Below are positions 1 to 8,914 of a stretch of DNA of 64,000 nucleotides, one piece after another. The notes under the pieces are model-generated. The model saw only the letters and a list, made by a program, of their open reading frames with translations. It was not told the DNA's origin and searched no databases. Position 1 is the stretch's first letter. Each line of letters opens with the position of its first letter. The stretch comes from Roseburia sp. 499 (lineage in GTDB: Bacteria > Bacillota > Clostridia > Lachnospirales > Lachnospiraceae). The stretch lies in contig NZ_CP135164.1 of the NCBI RefSeq assembly GCF_001940225.2, positions 2,356,001 to 2,420,000 of the forward strand. Reading direction: 5' to 3'. The translations under genes were made by a program, and so were the position numbers.

Positions 1-428
1 TAGAAAAAAGCCATATTCCTAATTCTATCCGCCCATCTCTTTAACACTTCCAAGGTTACGCCTTGTTTTTCAATCAATTCCCGGATTGTCCCATAATGAT
101 CAAAGAAATTCACTCCATTACCCTGCTTTAAAGATAATTGCCTAAGCAGTTCATAGATAAGCTTTGTATCATCCAGCGAGGATTCTGAACATTCATTTTG
201 TGACAAAATTCCATACATCAAATCAATACTGTATGCAAATTCTTCATCATGATTTCCTCTAAGAAATATCACATTTTTCGGATTCGACTCAATCCATTTT
301 AACATTTCAAAGCTTTGAGAACCTCTGTCAATATAATCGCCGGCAAAAATCAATGTATCCTCATCAGCAAACGCAATCTGTTCATGCATTTTTATCATAT
401 CATCATAGAAGCCATGAATGTCGGACAT
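1..428 (-). CDS. PPP-family metallophosphoesterase, 3' end cut by window edge
   Basis: The visible N-terminal part carries the calcineurin-like phosphoesterase signature: SDIHG near the start, GDYIDRG about 30 residues on, then RGNHDEE. These residues bind the two metal ions in PP2A-like Ser/Thr phosphatases and Ap4A hydrolases, so it probably removes phosphate from proteins or nucleotides in the cytoplasm. The first ATG is at 428, but no ribosome binding site precedes it. An AGGAGG at 452-457 lies 8 bases before an in-frame ACG at 441-443, where an ATG would give the usual MSYYVMSDIHG start, so the true start may be non-canonical or mutated. It is the last visible gene of the kinase/phosphatase module. 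The C-terminus lies outside the window. Confidence 0.8.
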   Translation of the reverse strand, partial: MSDIHGFYDDMIKMHEQIAFADEDTLIFAGDYIDRGSQSFEMLKWIESNPKNVIFLRGNHDEEFAYSIDLMYGILSQNECSESSLDDTKLIYELLRQLSLKQGNGVNFFDHYGTIRELIEKQGVTLEVLKRWADRIRNMAFF

Positions 429-455
429 TACATAATAACTCGTAGAAATCGCCTC

Positions 456-650
456 CTAGAACATTTTGTTACCTGTTTTCGCTAATATAAGTGCATCATC
501 ATAGCTACAATTATTCTCTCTTGCATATTGCATAATTGCACGAGCCAAATATGGATACTTACGAGGATCAACAAATCCATAATTTGCCTCAACCAACGCT
601 CTATGGTAAAGTGCCTGAAGTTTTTCATCGTTAATATCAAATAATCCCAT
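456..650 (-). CDS. hypothetical 64-residue protein
   Basis: I do not recognise this small acidic, helix-rich protein. It has no membrane segment and no cysteine pair; it has one cysteine near residue 48 and several tyrosines. A plausible ribosome binding site (AAAGGAAG) precedes the ATG. Its stop codon overlaps the AGGAGG that should serve the following phosphatase gene, so the two are probably translationally coupled. It sits between the macro-domain gene and the phosphatase and is likely transcribed with them. No function is assigned. Confidence 0.6.
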   Translation of the reverse strand: MGLFDINDEKLQALYHRALVEANYGFVDPRKYPYLARAIMQYARENNCSYDDALILAKTGNKMF

Positions 651-678
651 AATGTTTTCTTCCTTTATTTATTATTTC

Positions 679-2442
679 TTACATATCTGTATATAGCTTA
701 TCTACTTCACCTTCATAAATTCTATCTGTCTCATTGTCAAATAAAACCCATTCAACAAGGTCAAAGCTATCAGGATTTTCATTCATGAATCTGCTTACTG
801 TTTTTACTGCAATCTTTGCTGCCAGCTCAACCGGAAAACTATACACTCCGGTTGATATGGATGGAAAAGCAATCGTTCTTATTCCATGTTCAAGTGCCAA
901 TTTCATAGTATTAAAATAACAGCTTGCAAGTAGTTCCTCTTCCTTACTTCTGCCGCCATTCCAAATCGGACCCACAGTATGTATCACATAATCGCATGGC
1001 AGATTATATGCTTTTGTAATCTTTGCCTGACCTGTCTCACAGCCATGAAGAGTTCTACACTCAGCTAAAAGTTCCGGTCCTGCTGCCCTGTGAATAGCAC
1101 CATCAACTCCACCGCCTCCTAAAAGAGAGTTATTTGCAGCATTTACGATTGCCTGAACATCTGTAATTTTCGTAATATCACCTTTTACCGTTTTGATTAA
1201 ATACATCTTTTGCCTCTTATCCTTATTTTTCAATGCCTCATACCACATATCAATGACTTCATTTGCAACCATGTGATTACACCCGTATGCCTTTACCAGC
1301 TTATCTTCCAATCTATGCATATGCTGACTGGACATATTCTGAATTTTGTTTATCTCCTGTGGTATTCCTTCTTCCAAACATCCAAATAACATATTTCTCT
1401 TTAATTTATCATCCGGAATATAATCTAATAACAGTGCCTTAAATAATCTCATATCCGTTAATATGTCTGGATATTTGCTTAATATAGTATTCAAGACATT
1501 GTTCTTCATAATGCTATCGTTCTGATTTGAAACCACTTCATAAATCAGTCTAACATGATTTCGATATATATGTTCCCCTGATGCTTTTAGTCGTTTTTCA
1601 AACTCTGGTTCAAGCTTTTCTTTGAGATAAAGGTAGTTTCCCATCCCCATACTTACACACTTCATCCCTTTAGGTTCCTTTGTTATAGTGTTGGGAAATC
1701 TACTTTTCAATTCATCCTCTAATCTCTCATTTTGTATATAATTAAATCTATACAGCCACATGGTATTTCCATGAATTGTGATAATCGTAATCTCACCAGG
1801 GCACCCCATTGCTCCAGGATGAGCAAATGTCCAAGCTATAATATCAGATTCAGCAATCTCATTAATATTCTGCATTGTCAAATAAATGGGGTTATTTGCT
1901 CTGTTCTGTATCAATTTCTTTATTTGCTCCTTACTGTCATTTTTTCTCTGAATATTCATAACAAATATCGGATCAGCCTTCACTATATCCATAATCTCAT
2001 CTCTTGTAGAATCCCCAATATTCACATAAAACATCCCACAGTACCGGCATTTTTTCAGTGAATACTTTTCCTTAAATAAATGTTCATTACATACCAAGCA
2101 ATGATTCAAATCCTCACTTTTTCTGTACTTATACGGATTGTCGCTTCTCTCAAGCTTCTCTTTTTTCGGTTCAAGACTCCTCTTGTATTTTTCAATATTT
2201 TCTCTTTCAATCTGTTCAGCATTTTTTCTGCTCTCCTGTAGTTTCTTAAAATCCTCATACGACTCAGAATAGTCCATACAATGACTCGAACCTACACATT
2301 TTCCAGAATAATTTGCTCTCCATCCACATTGACCATCTCTATAGTGAATGCATCTTGCCTTGTGTCTTCGTGGATCATCTTCTTGCTTCTTCGCATATCC
2401 TATATGCCAGGGTGTGTCTGGCAATTTGTTGTTATCTACCAT
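679..2442 (-). CDS. macro-domain protein with N-terminal zinc-binding region and shared helical domain
   Basis: The protein has about 587 residues. The last 175 residues are a macro domain: [25 protein letters not shown], the GPIW loop and SISTG match the ADP-ribose pocket of MacroD/YmdB-type O-acetyl-ADP-ribose hydrolases, so it probably binds or hydrolyses ADP-ribose derivatives. The N-terminal 120 residues hold two cysteine clusters: one spaced like CIHY..CGW..KC...HC, and a CxxC-x(n)-CxxC zinc ribbon around residues 115-140. Residues about 314-412 are a helical domain that also occurs at the N-termini of the LRR and helicase proteins of this island. A TTG lies in frame at 2469, but the ATG at 2442 has the better ribosome binding site (GGTGAAAGC). 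The cellular substrate is unknown. Confidence 0.85.
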   Translation of the reverse strand: MVDNNKLPDTPWHIGYAKKQEDDPRRHKARCIHYRDGQCGWRANYSGKCVGSSHCMDYSESYEDFKKLQESRKNAEQIERENIEKYKRSLEPKKEKLERSDNPYKYRKSEDLNHCLVCNEHLFKEKYSLKKCRYCGMFYVNIGDSTRDEIMDIVKADPIFVMNIQRKNDSKEQIKKLIQNRANNPIYLTMQNINEIAESDIIAWTFAHPGAMGCPGEITIITIHGNTMWLYRFNYIQNERLEDELKSRFPNTITKEPKGMKCVSMGMGNYLYLKEKLEPEFEKRLKASGEHIYRNHVRLIYEVVSNQNDSIMKNNVLNTILSKYPDILTDMRLFKALLLDYIPDDKLKRNMLFGCLEEGIPQEINKIQNMSSQHMHRLEDKLVKAYGCNHMVANEVIDMWYEALKNKDKRQKMYLIKTVKGDITKITDVQAIVNAANNSLLGGGGVDGAIHRAAGPELLAECRTLHGCETGQAKITKAYNLPCDYVIHTVGPIWNGGRSKEEELLASCYFNTMKLALEHGIRTIAFPSISTGVYSFPVELAAKIAVKTVSRFMNENPDSFDLVEWVLFDNETDRIYEGEVDKLYTDM

Positions 2443-2472
2443 GCTTTCACCAACTTTCTCTGTATGCAATTT

Positions 2473-2709
2473 CTATTGCCAACCTGCCTGCTTACCTACT
2501 TCATCGCCTATGATAAAGCCAAGTATTGCAACAAAATAATTGATATTTTTAGTCATCAATCCAATTACACAAATTACAATAATTGCACCTGTTCCAACCC
2601 ATATTGCTGAACTCCCTTGATTGTGATTCTTTCTAACCTTATGTAACAACCATTGAAGAAAAATAGTACATATAAAAAATCCTACTGCATATAGTATTAT
2701 CTCCAGCAT
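2473..2709 (-). CDS. small membrane protein, three predicted helices
   Basis: A 78-residue hydrophobic protein with three probable membrane segments: near residues 3-22, 36-52 and 57-72. The C-terminal GDEVGKQAG tail is polar. I chose the ATG at 2709 because a G-rich Shine-Dalgarno sequence (GAGGGGGGA) precedes it; an upstream TTG at 2760 would overlap the helicase gene. It lies between the helicase and macro-domain genes on the same strand with almost no spacing, so it is probably part of that operon. Small membrane proteins in defence operons can be effectors, but nothing here proves that. Confidence 0.7.
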   Translation of the reverse strand: MLEIILYAVGFFICTIFLQWLLHKVRKNHNQGSSAIWVGTGAIIVICVIGLMTKNINYFVAILGFIIGDEVGKQAGWQ

Positions 2710-2726
2710 AAAATCCCCCCTCTTTA

Positions 2727-5700
2727 CTATATCTCTTCCGGCTTTAAAAAGTGCCCACAATTACATCTGATATATGGACCATACTTACCTAATCCACCTC
2801 TCAATTCACCGCCGTCCTTCTTCGGGCATTTTACATTATGTGAATTGATGTACCAATTCATCAAGTCAACTGTAAGATATTTCGTCTCTTTGCAAGCTTT
2901 ATTGGAACATTTTAGATATGCTGTTCCCCGAGCATTTTTAGCAAGCACCATATGACTTTTACATGCCGGACAAAATTCTTTTTTCTCAATAAATGCTCCA
3001 AGTCCGTAATTTGATATTGCTCCACTATCAGCAGTATTTCCACTAATTGCAGCCATTGTACCTTTTTTCTTTACTAATTTTCTTGTATTTTGACCAACGA
3101 CAATGGTTTCTAATTCCGTTAAAGCCTTAATCATGTCGACTGTATTTTTCCCTTTAATTCTTATCATCGTATGTACGACAGTAATCATGGAAGTGGTCTT
3201 GTCAACTTGAAATTTCCACTTTGCTGTAGGCAATCCATACCATGCAACCTCATCATCAATAACAATAAGCGGAAATGTTGCATTTTCCGTTCCAAAACAG
3301 TATTCCTTCCATTGTCCTGGAAGATTGGCATAATCATTGGATTTCATTTTAATATCAATGCCTCTACTATCTGCATCATCCAGTATTTCAAATACTTGAT
3401 TTTCAGTTTCCCTTAATTCACCACTTGGAAGAGAAACTACTGTCTGCCACTTTGCCTTTCTCATATCTTGCTCGAACATTGCAATTGCATCTTGTTCATT
3501 CATAAAGATATTAATCATCCTACCAGGATTTACCGCCTCGATGTATGGCTGAAGTGTTTTATCATGGTTCTCTATTACATGATGCTTTCCATTCTTAATA
3601 TGCTGTAATAACTTATAGAACACATGATTTGTACCCTTAAAGACATTCTCCCAGAATCTGGCATTTGCAACTGTAATTACTTTTCCCTTACCTCGTGTAA
3701 TTGCTACATTTATCAATCGTGCTACCTGGTTACGATCTTTTCCCATCAGATACCCTACAGCACTCTTTGGATAACTCTCTACTGCATCAAAAACTATCAC
3801 ATCGGATTCTGAACCTTGGAACTGATGTACTGTTGCACAACTTACAGTAGTCGTCCCTTTTGCATAATAATCCTTTATCATTGCACGGATTAATCTTGTC
3901 TGGGCAGCATATGGGGTGATAATTCCAATGGTATCAATATTATTCTGCTCTGCCTTAACCGCAGTCGAAAATGAAATAACAGCACTAAGTATATTGAATC
4001 TGGAACCATCTGTGTTCTTATCTGCTGCACAATATGTTCCGGCAAGGTCTATTAAGTTTAATGCATCCCCCGGCAATGGCTCACTCTTAATAACAGCATC
4101 TCCTTTATGTAACACAGAAGGATGATCCTTTAAGAGTCGGTTATAAATGAATTTATTTGGAAATTCTGATATTGCCGGTGTCATTCGCCTTTGCTCATTC
4201 AGCATGACAAGCCAAGGATGCCAATACATATTTCCCTTACCATCTACTATCTGTAAATAAGAGAATATGTCCACCTGCAGCACATGTGCATCCGGATTCT
4301 GAGAAATAGGTGCCAGCTGTCTAAAGTCACCTACACACATAAACTTTTCTTTCGCCAATGCTGCTGCCGCTATTACCTGCGGTACATATGCCATCGAAAC
4401 CTCATCAAACATTACGAGGTCAAATTGTCTCTCTTCAAACATTGGATCAACCGTTGCTCTTGAAATAGTTGTACCAATCACCTGTGCTCTCTGCACATAT
4501 CTTCTTTCTTCTTTTCTTATCTCACTGCGAAGTTCTTTGATTTTATGCTCGACTTCATCATACTCTTTAGACTTCATGCTATTTTTGGCACGCAATTCGT
4601 CTCGTTTTGCAGTCAAATGATCCAGCTGCCTTGCATAACTGTCGCACTTGCTAAGTGTATAATTAAAGGATGTTGCATATGGATTCTGAGCAAGCTCATC
4701 ATCTCTTACATATCCGAAACGCAAAATCTTTCCATCCTCAAGATAAGACTGCATATCCGTATCCAACATCTCAACAACTTTCTTGATTACACCATCCACT
4801 GATACATTACTGTGAGATACAATAAGAACAGATTTGTTCTGAGCAATATACTTCTTAGCAATCTTTGCCATTGTATATGTCTTACCGGTTCCGGGAGGTC
4901 CCCATACCGTTACAATATCATCTGTTTCCAACTTTCTTTCTACAGCCGGTTGTCCTTTCGGTACACTGGCAATATCAGTATCTGTAGATAAGTCCGGACC
5001 TTCTTCCATGATTTTAATTGCAAGCTTATTGATATTCGGATTAAGAGAGTTCATTCTCTTATCCAAGGCTTCAAGAAGCTTCCATGGTTCTACCATCAAA
5101 TGAGCTGAACTTACCTTATCAGTGAGATCCCTGTCTAATAACAAAATCATCTGAAAATCTTCACATGATAAAACCGTACCAACTGCTCTAAGACCTCCTA
5201 CCGTTTCTACCACCACCGGAGCATCATCCGGAAGATGTAGTTCTGTTTCCATCTCGAATGAATATGTATAGATTCCCTTATCACTTTTATTTAATTTGAT
5301 TCCGTTGACAATCTTGTATTTCTTACCTTTTCCTAATTTAAGGAAATGAATTTCTCTTCTTAATGCATCGGAATATTCCTTTATATCAGAGGAAGTATAT
5401 GCAGGTTGTTCATTCGTTGCTGAAACATTACTACCCTCCACCGCTATAGGATTGATATTCTTAACTACGTTATCCATCGTCTTGATAAGTAATCCAACAA
5501 TATCAATTGTTCTGTTATATTCTTCGTCTGTCATCTGACATACTGCTACCTGCATCAACATAGTTGTCTTAGATATGTTAATCTTATATGATGTCGTAAT
5601 CCTCTTATGATTACTGCACAGGAAAACAAATTCAATAGTTGCTCCGCTGACATAAATTTTTTTATCCTCTACAGGAATACTGATTGTTACACTCTTTGAC

Positions 5701-6260
5701 TTATCATGTGTCAACAATTCATAGTCCATTCTTGAAGAATGCATTGTCCCAAATTTATCAGTAATAATGCATTTTTCAAGCACGGTATCAACTTCCTCGC
5801 CTTTATTGATATACATAAACTTAAATGATGCGTCTACCCGATCTACAAACTCTTTGATTACAGGTAAAGTCATCTTGAAATGTGAGTCATTGAAGTTTTT
5901 GGATATAACAGGCTGGTATGGACTCTTTACCTCTGTGTTGACTCCTTTATCTACAAATGCTAATCGCATAACTTCAAGAACATTTTCCCTGACACTACTC
6001 TCTATCGCCTGTGCCATCAAAAACTTATCAATATTAGAAAGTCCCATTTTAAGCTCTCTTTCACTCTTAAATGGGACTCCCTTCATAGCCTCTCCAAGCC
6101 CAGCCTGAAAAAGCATCTGCATAATATTCTTTTCGACTGAATAATCAGCTAATAAATCATTGCACAATGCGGCACACAATTTTCTGTTCTGATATATTTC
6201 ATATCCATATTCATCTGTTATCTTCTCAAATATCTTTACAAGTTCTGTTGTATGCCACAT
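2727..6260 (-). CDS. SF1 (UPF1/DNA2-like) helicase with PLD-like region and C-terminal zinc ribbons
   Basis: A protein of about 1177 residues. Residues 1-105 are the helical domain shared with the LRR and macro proteins. The helicase core follows: Walker A GPPGTGKT near 455, DEVS Walker B near 620, GDFRQLAP, the EQRRM arginine motif, then HQFQGSE near 815 and VAITRGKG (motifs V and VI). Residues about 910-1005 resemble the phospholipase-D-like region found in DNA-processing helicases. Two C4-type zinc ribbons end the protein (CPAC...CSNKAC; CPKK...CNCG). Helicase-PLD proteins are known partners of TerY-P kinase/phosphatase modules, so a role in unwinding or processing DNA or RNA is likely. 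The start at 6260 has GGAG upstream; an earlier ATG would overlap the transglutaminase gene by over 100 bases. Confidence 0.85.
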   Translation of the reverse strand: MWHTTELVKIFEKITDEYGYEIYQNRKLCAALCNDLLADYSVEKNIMQMLFQAGLGEAMKGVPFKSERELKMGLSNIDKFLMAQAIESSVRENVLEVMRLAFVDKGVNTEVKSPYQPVISKNFNDSHFKMTLPVIKEFVDRVDASFKFMYINKGEEVDTVLEKCIITDKFGTMHSSRMDYELLTHDKSKSVTISIPVEDKKIYVSGATIEFVFLCSNHKRITTSYKINISKTTMLMQVAVCQMTDEEYNRTIDIVGLLIKTMDNVVKNINPIAVEGSNVSATNEQPAYTSSDIKEYSDALRREIHFLKLGKGKKYKIVNGIKLNKSDKGIYTYSFEMETELHLPDDAPVVVETVGGLRAVGTVLSCEDFQMILLLDRDLTDKVSSAHLMVEPWKLLEALDKRMNSLNPNINKLAIKIMEEGPDLSTDTDIASVPKGQPAVERKLETDDIVTVWGPPGTGKTYTMAKIAKKYIAQNKSVLIVSHSNVSVDGVIKKVVEMLDTDMQSYLEDGKILRFGYVRDDELAQNPYATSFNYTLSKCDSYARQLDHLTAKRDELRAKNSMKSKEYDEVEHKIKELRSEIRKEERRYVQRAQVIGTTISRATVDPMFEERQFDLVMFDEVSMAYVPQVIAAAALAKEKFMCVGDFRQLAPISQNPDAHVLQVDIFSYLQIVDGKGNMYWHPWLVMLNEQRRMTPAISEFPNKFIYNRLLKDHPSVLHKGDAVIKSEPLPGDALNLIDLAGTYCAADKNTDGSRFNILSAVISFSTAVKAEQNNIDTIGIITPYAAQTRLIRAMIKDYYAKGTTTVSCATVHQFQGSESDVIVFDAVESYPKSAVGYLMGKDRNQVARLINVAITRGKGKVITVANARFWENVFKGTNHVFYKLLQHIKNGKHHVIENHDKTLQPYIEAVNPGRMINIFMNEQDAIAMFEQDMRKAKWQTVVSLPSGELRETENQVFEILDDADSRGIDIKMKSNDYANLPGQWKEYCFGTENATFPLIVIDDEVAWYGLPTAKWKFQVDKTTSMITVVHTMIRIKGKNTVDMIKALTELETIVVGQNTRKLVKKKGTMAAISGNTADSGAISNYGLGAFIEKKEFCPACKSHMVLAKNARGTAYLKCSNKACKETKYLTVDLMNWYINSHNVKCPKKDGGELRGGLGKYGPYIRCNCGHFLKPEEI

Positions 6261-6279
6261 AATGCTCACTCTCCAATAC

Positions 6280-7287
6280 TTAGTATATTCTGATCCAGTA
6301 AGTTCCAACCTTCTCATTTGGAATCTGCTGGACTTTAACTGCTCTGCTCTGTCCTCCTGCTGCAATCTTTGCAACCATACCTGCAAGCTCTGACTGTCTT
6401 AGTTTCGGAAATAAACCATCTATCCGAAAATATAATTTATTCCGACCTTGCTCTATCTCTTGTGTTATATATGCTATCAGCTGACTTCTACTTCTAAATG
6501 TCAGCCTGTTTCTTTCAAAATAATTATCTTTTAATGAAATGCATTTCGGCATCTCATCTTCAAAACTATGTGTCTTGCTTATAATTTCATCTGTAACATT
6601 GAAATAATCATATGCAATTCTTCCCTTGGAAGCTCCGATATCCCATGTCACATCCACCTGATAGGGACTACCATCAATATCAATAACATTCCAAGCATGG
6701 TGTTCTTTCTTACCACTTGCCTCTGCTTCCCCGGTAGCCACAATACACTTGATATCTACTGCATTCAGCAATACTTTTACAGCTTTGGCAATTCCCTCAC
6801 ACTGGGCTTTCTGTTTTGCAAAAACTCCTACAATATTATGTGAGAGAACTACTCTAGCTGGTTCGTCCATGTCTGCGCCTTTAAAATCATATTTCACATT
6901 TTTACAGAACCAGTCATGGACTCTTACTTCTTTCTCATAATCTGTGCCTTCTGTCAGTCTTAACTGTGCAGCCAGATTATTCACTGCATTTTCTATGTTA
7001 CGGTTGTACTTTCGGACAGTTTCCCTGCTGTAAAAATACTGTGGACAGATTGCTGTATGACCAAATGCATCCGTCGCCCAGTTACACGCAGATTGATTGA
7101 CATAGTATATCAACGGATTATCCCTTGTCATTGCCCGAAATATTTTGTTGAATACTTCTTTTGATATCTGTCCCTTGATTGGAATTGGAATGACATCCTC
7201 ATGAGCCATCAGTCCATTATAGAAAGCCTTGTAAACCGCCTGTTCCTGCTTATTCAGTTGTGCATAATAGTAGCGGTCTACAATCAC
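6280..7287 (-). CDS. transglutaminase-like cysteine protein
   Basis: A 335-residue protein with the transglutaminase/protease-like fold signature: nucleophile C163 in QCEGIAKA, H197 in HHAWN and D212 in VDVTWD. Such domains act as peptidases or transamidases. There is no signal peptide or membrane segment, so it is probably cytoplasmic. The first 120 residues are alpha-helical and unrecognised. The last 60 residues include a basic stretch ending in IRIY. The start codon is GTG at 7287 with GGAGG 8 bases upstream. It lies between the PP2C phosphatase and the helicase with 14 to 20 base gaps, so it is co-transcribed with the kinase module. Its target protein is unknown. Confidence 0.8.
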   Translation of the reverse strand: MIVDRYYYAQLNKQEQAVYKAFYNGLMAHEDVIPIPIKGQISKEVFNKIFRAMTRDNPLIYYVNQSACNWATDAFGHTAICPQYFYSRETVRKYNRNIENAVNNLAAQLRLTEGTDYEKEVRVHDWFCKNVKYDFKGADMDEPARVVLSHNIVGVFAKQKAQCEGIAKAVKVLLNAVDIKCIVATGEAEASGKKEHHAWNVIDIDGSPYQVDVTWDIGASKGRIAYDYFNVTDEIISKTHSFEDEMPKCISLKDNYFERNRLTFRSRSQLIAYITQEIEQGRNKLYFRIDGLFPKLRQSELAGMVAKIAAGGQSRAVKVQQIPNEKVGTYWIRIY

Positions 7288-7301
7288 ATCCGCTTCCTCC
7301 T

Positions 7302-8132
7302 TTATTTGTCTACATAAGCCATAACCACAGTGACATCATCACCGCATCCAAGCTCACTTGTCTCCTTGAGCCACTTTTCAAGATTATCTCTTACTGCCTC
7401 GTATCCATGCTCGCCAATCATTTTATAATACTCTCTACAGGTTTTATGGAACTCCTCTTCGTTCACAAAACTGTTGGAAAATCCATCTGTCGAAAGCATA
7501 TATAAATATGGCACATCATCTGCTGCATTCTTTCTCCTTACGGCTGCTACCGCTTTTCTCCATGCATCCAGTTTGGATAAAGAATGTGTCTCTGTGCCAA
7601 GAAATTTCTCTGGCTCTACCAATGGAGAAATCTCATCACCTGTAATATAGTTAATATCTCCATCACCAATCTGAAATGAGAATACAAAGGTATCTGTAAT
7701 CAGCATACCCAAAAGTGTAGTTCCATACAGAGAGTAAACCTTTTTCCAGTCGGTATTACCTTCTTTGTCTAATACGCTGTCATCTTTGTTCTTATAAAAT
7801 GATTGTTTTACTCTTGCCTGCCATTCTTCACATATATCCTGTGCGAAGCGCATATCGCCTTCTCTGTTCAGAAATGTTACCAGATTCGTAAGACCATCCT
7901 TTTCTTTTCCATAATTGAGCAGATAATTTTTCATTACTGTGCAGAAAGTATTTACCGCAATTAAAGAACCTCTGTCGCTTCTGGGGCACTTTGAGCTGCC
8001 ATGTCCATCTGCTACAGCTATAATCGTGATCTTATCTGAAATTTCTTCTATCTTGCAGTTATCCTGAAGAGGTAATCCATTTTTTTCGTGAGTAGCGCCT
8101 TTTACACTTTTGCCAAATACATAACGCTTCAT
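7302..8132 (-). CDS. PP2C-family Ser/Thr protein phosphatase of the TerY-P triad
   Basis: A 276-residue metal-dependent phosphatase. The PP2C motifs are present: ADGHGSS (residues 41-47, metal ligands), a GxxxL-type core near 130-150, LSTDGFSN near 205 and GCGDDVTVV close to the C-terminus. It should reverse phosphorylation by the kinase encoded two genes upstream. Kinase, VWA protein and PP2C phosphatase together match the TerY-P triad described in tellurium-resistance-like stress systems. I chose the ATG at 8132, which follows AAGGAGGGATTTC; a TTG at 8153 would overlap the VWA gene. Assignment to the fold is secure; the substrate is inferred. Confidence 0.92.
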   Translation of the reverse strand: MKRYVFGKSVKGATHEKNGLPLQDNCKIEEISDKITIIAVADGHGSSKCPRSDRGSLIAVNTFCTVMKNYLLNYGKEKDGLTNLVTFLNREGDMRFAQDICEEWQARVKQSFYKNKDDSVLDKEGNTDWKKVYSLYGTTLLGMLITDTFVFSFQIGDGDINYITGDEISPLVEPEKFLGTETHSLSKLDAWRKAVAAVRRKNAADDVPYLYMLSTDGFSNSFVNEEEFHKTCREYYKMIGEHGYEAVRDNLEKWLKETSELGCGDDVTVVMAYVDK

Positions 8133-8146
8133 GAAATCCCTCCTTT

Positions 8147-8899
8147 TTACCAAACTGCTCCATCGTCAAAGTCATCCGGACTAGGAATATTACTCATATC
8201 TATAACAAGCGGCGCTCCTCCATTTGCAGGTGCAAAAGGCTCTCCACTGCCTGCAGGTGTAGATACTGCGTCAGCATTCATAGGTTTGCTTGCTGGAGCG
8301 GATACCATAGATGCAGTTGTGGACGCCCATTTAATCATCTTTGCAAGTGCAGCTGCATTATTTGCCTGTAATATCAGTTCTTTGTTACCTGTGAAGTCTT
8401 CAAGTACATCATCATCTGCATCGGAACCGATAGAAATCGCAATCTTAACTGCTTTCTTGAACCAAGGAAGTGCTTTTAACTTATTCAATCCATCCTTGTA
8501 AGAATCTGTTGGCTGTCCATCAGACAATAAAACAATTACCGGCGGCAATGCTCGTGTTGGCATTGGTGGAATAGAAAGCTGTGCTGCCAGTAATTCAAAT
8601 GCTTTTCCCATCTCTGTTACACCATTTGCTTCCAAAGGATTCCATGAATATTCCTCAACCGGTACAGGCTTTGCAGTAAGCCAGCTTGCCCCGGATGAAA
8701 ATTGAAGTGCCCTAATAAGCAGCTGTGCATTTGGGTTATTATCCGCAGCTGATGCCATCTCCGGGATACACTCCTCAATAGCTGTATTTACCACTTCCAT
8801 CTTTCCGTCATAAGACATTGAACCCGAACAATCCACTACCCAAAAGAAATGAATCGGTCTGCTTGCCAGTTCTCCACCTGGTCTTTGTAAATCTGCCAT
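8147..8899 (-). CDS. TerY-like von Willebrand factor A domain protein
   Basis: A 250-residue VWA protein. The metal-ion adhesion site is intact: D23-C-S25-G-S27, a conserved threonine in GVTEMGKAF and LLSDGQPTD. TerY-like VWA proteins are thought to act as metal-dependent scaffolds or substrates for the adjacent kinase and phosphatase. The C-terminal 60 residues are rich in Ala, Pro and Ser and end in an acidic stretch, suggesting a flexible tail. AAAGGAGG precedes the ATG. The gene lies between kinase and PP2C genes, the usual triad order. It has no membrane helix, so it is cytoplasmic. Confidence 0.9.
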   Translation of the reverse strand: MADLQRPGGELASRPIHFFWVVDCSGSMSYDGKMEVVNTAIEECIPEMASAADNNPNAQLLIRALQFSSGASWLTAKPVPVEEYSWNPLEANGVTEMGKAFELLAAQLSIPPMPTRALPPVIVLLSDGQPTDSYKDGLNKLKALPWFKKAVKIAISIGSDADDDVLEDFTGNKELILQANNAAALAKMIKWASTTASMVSAPASKPMNADAVSTPAGSGEPFAPANGGAPLVIDMSNIPSPDDFDDGAVW

Positions 8900-8914
8900 A
8901 ACAATTTCCTCCTT

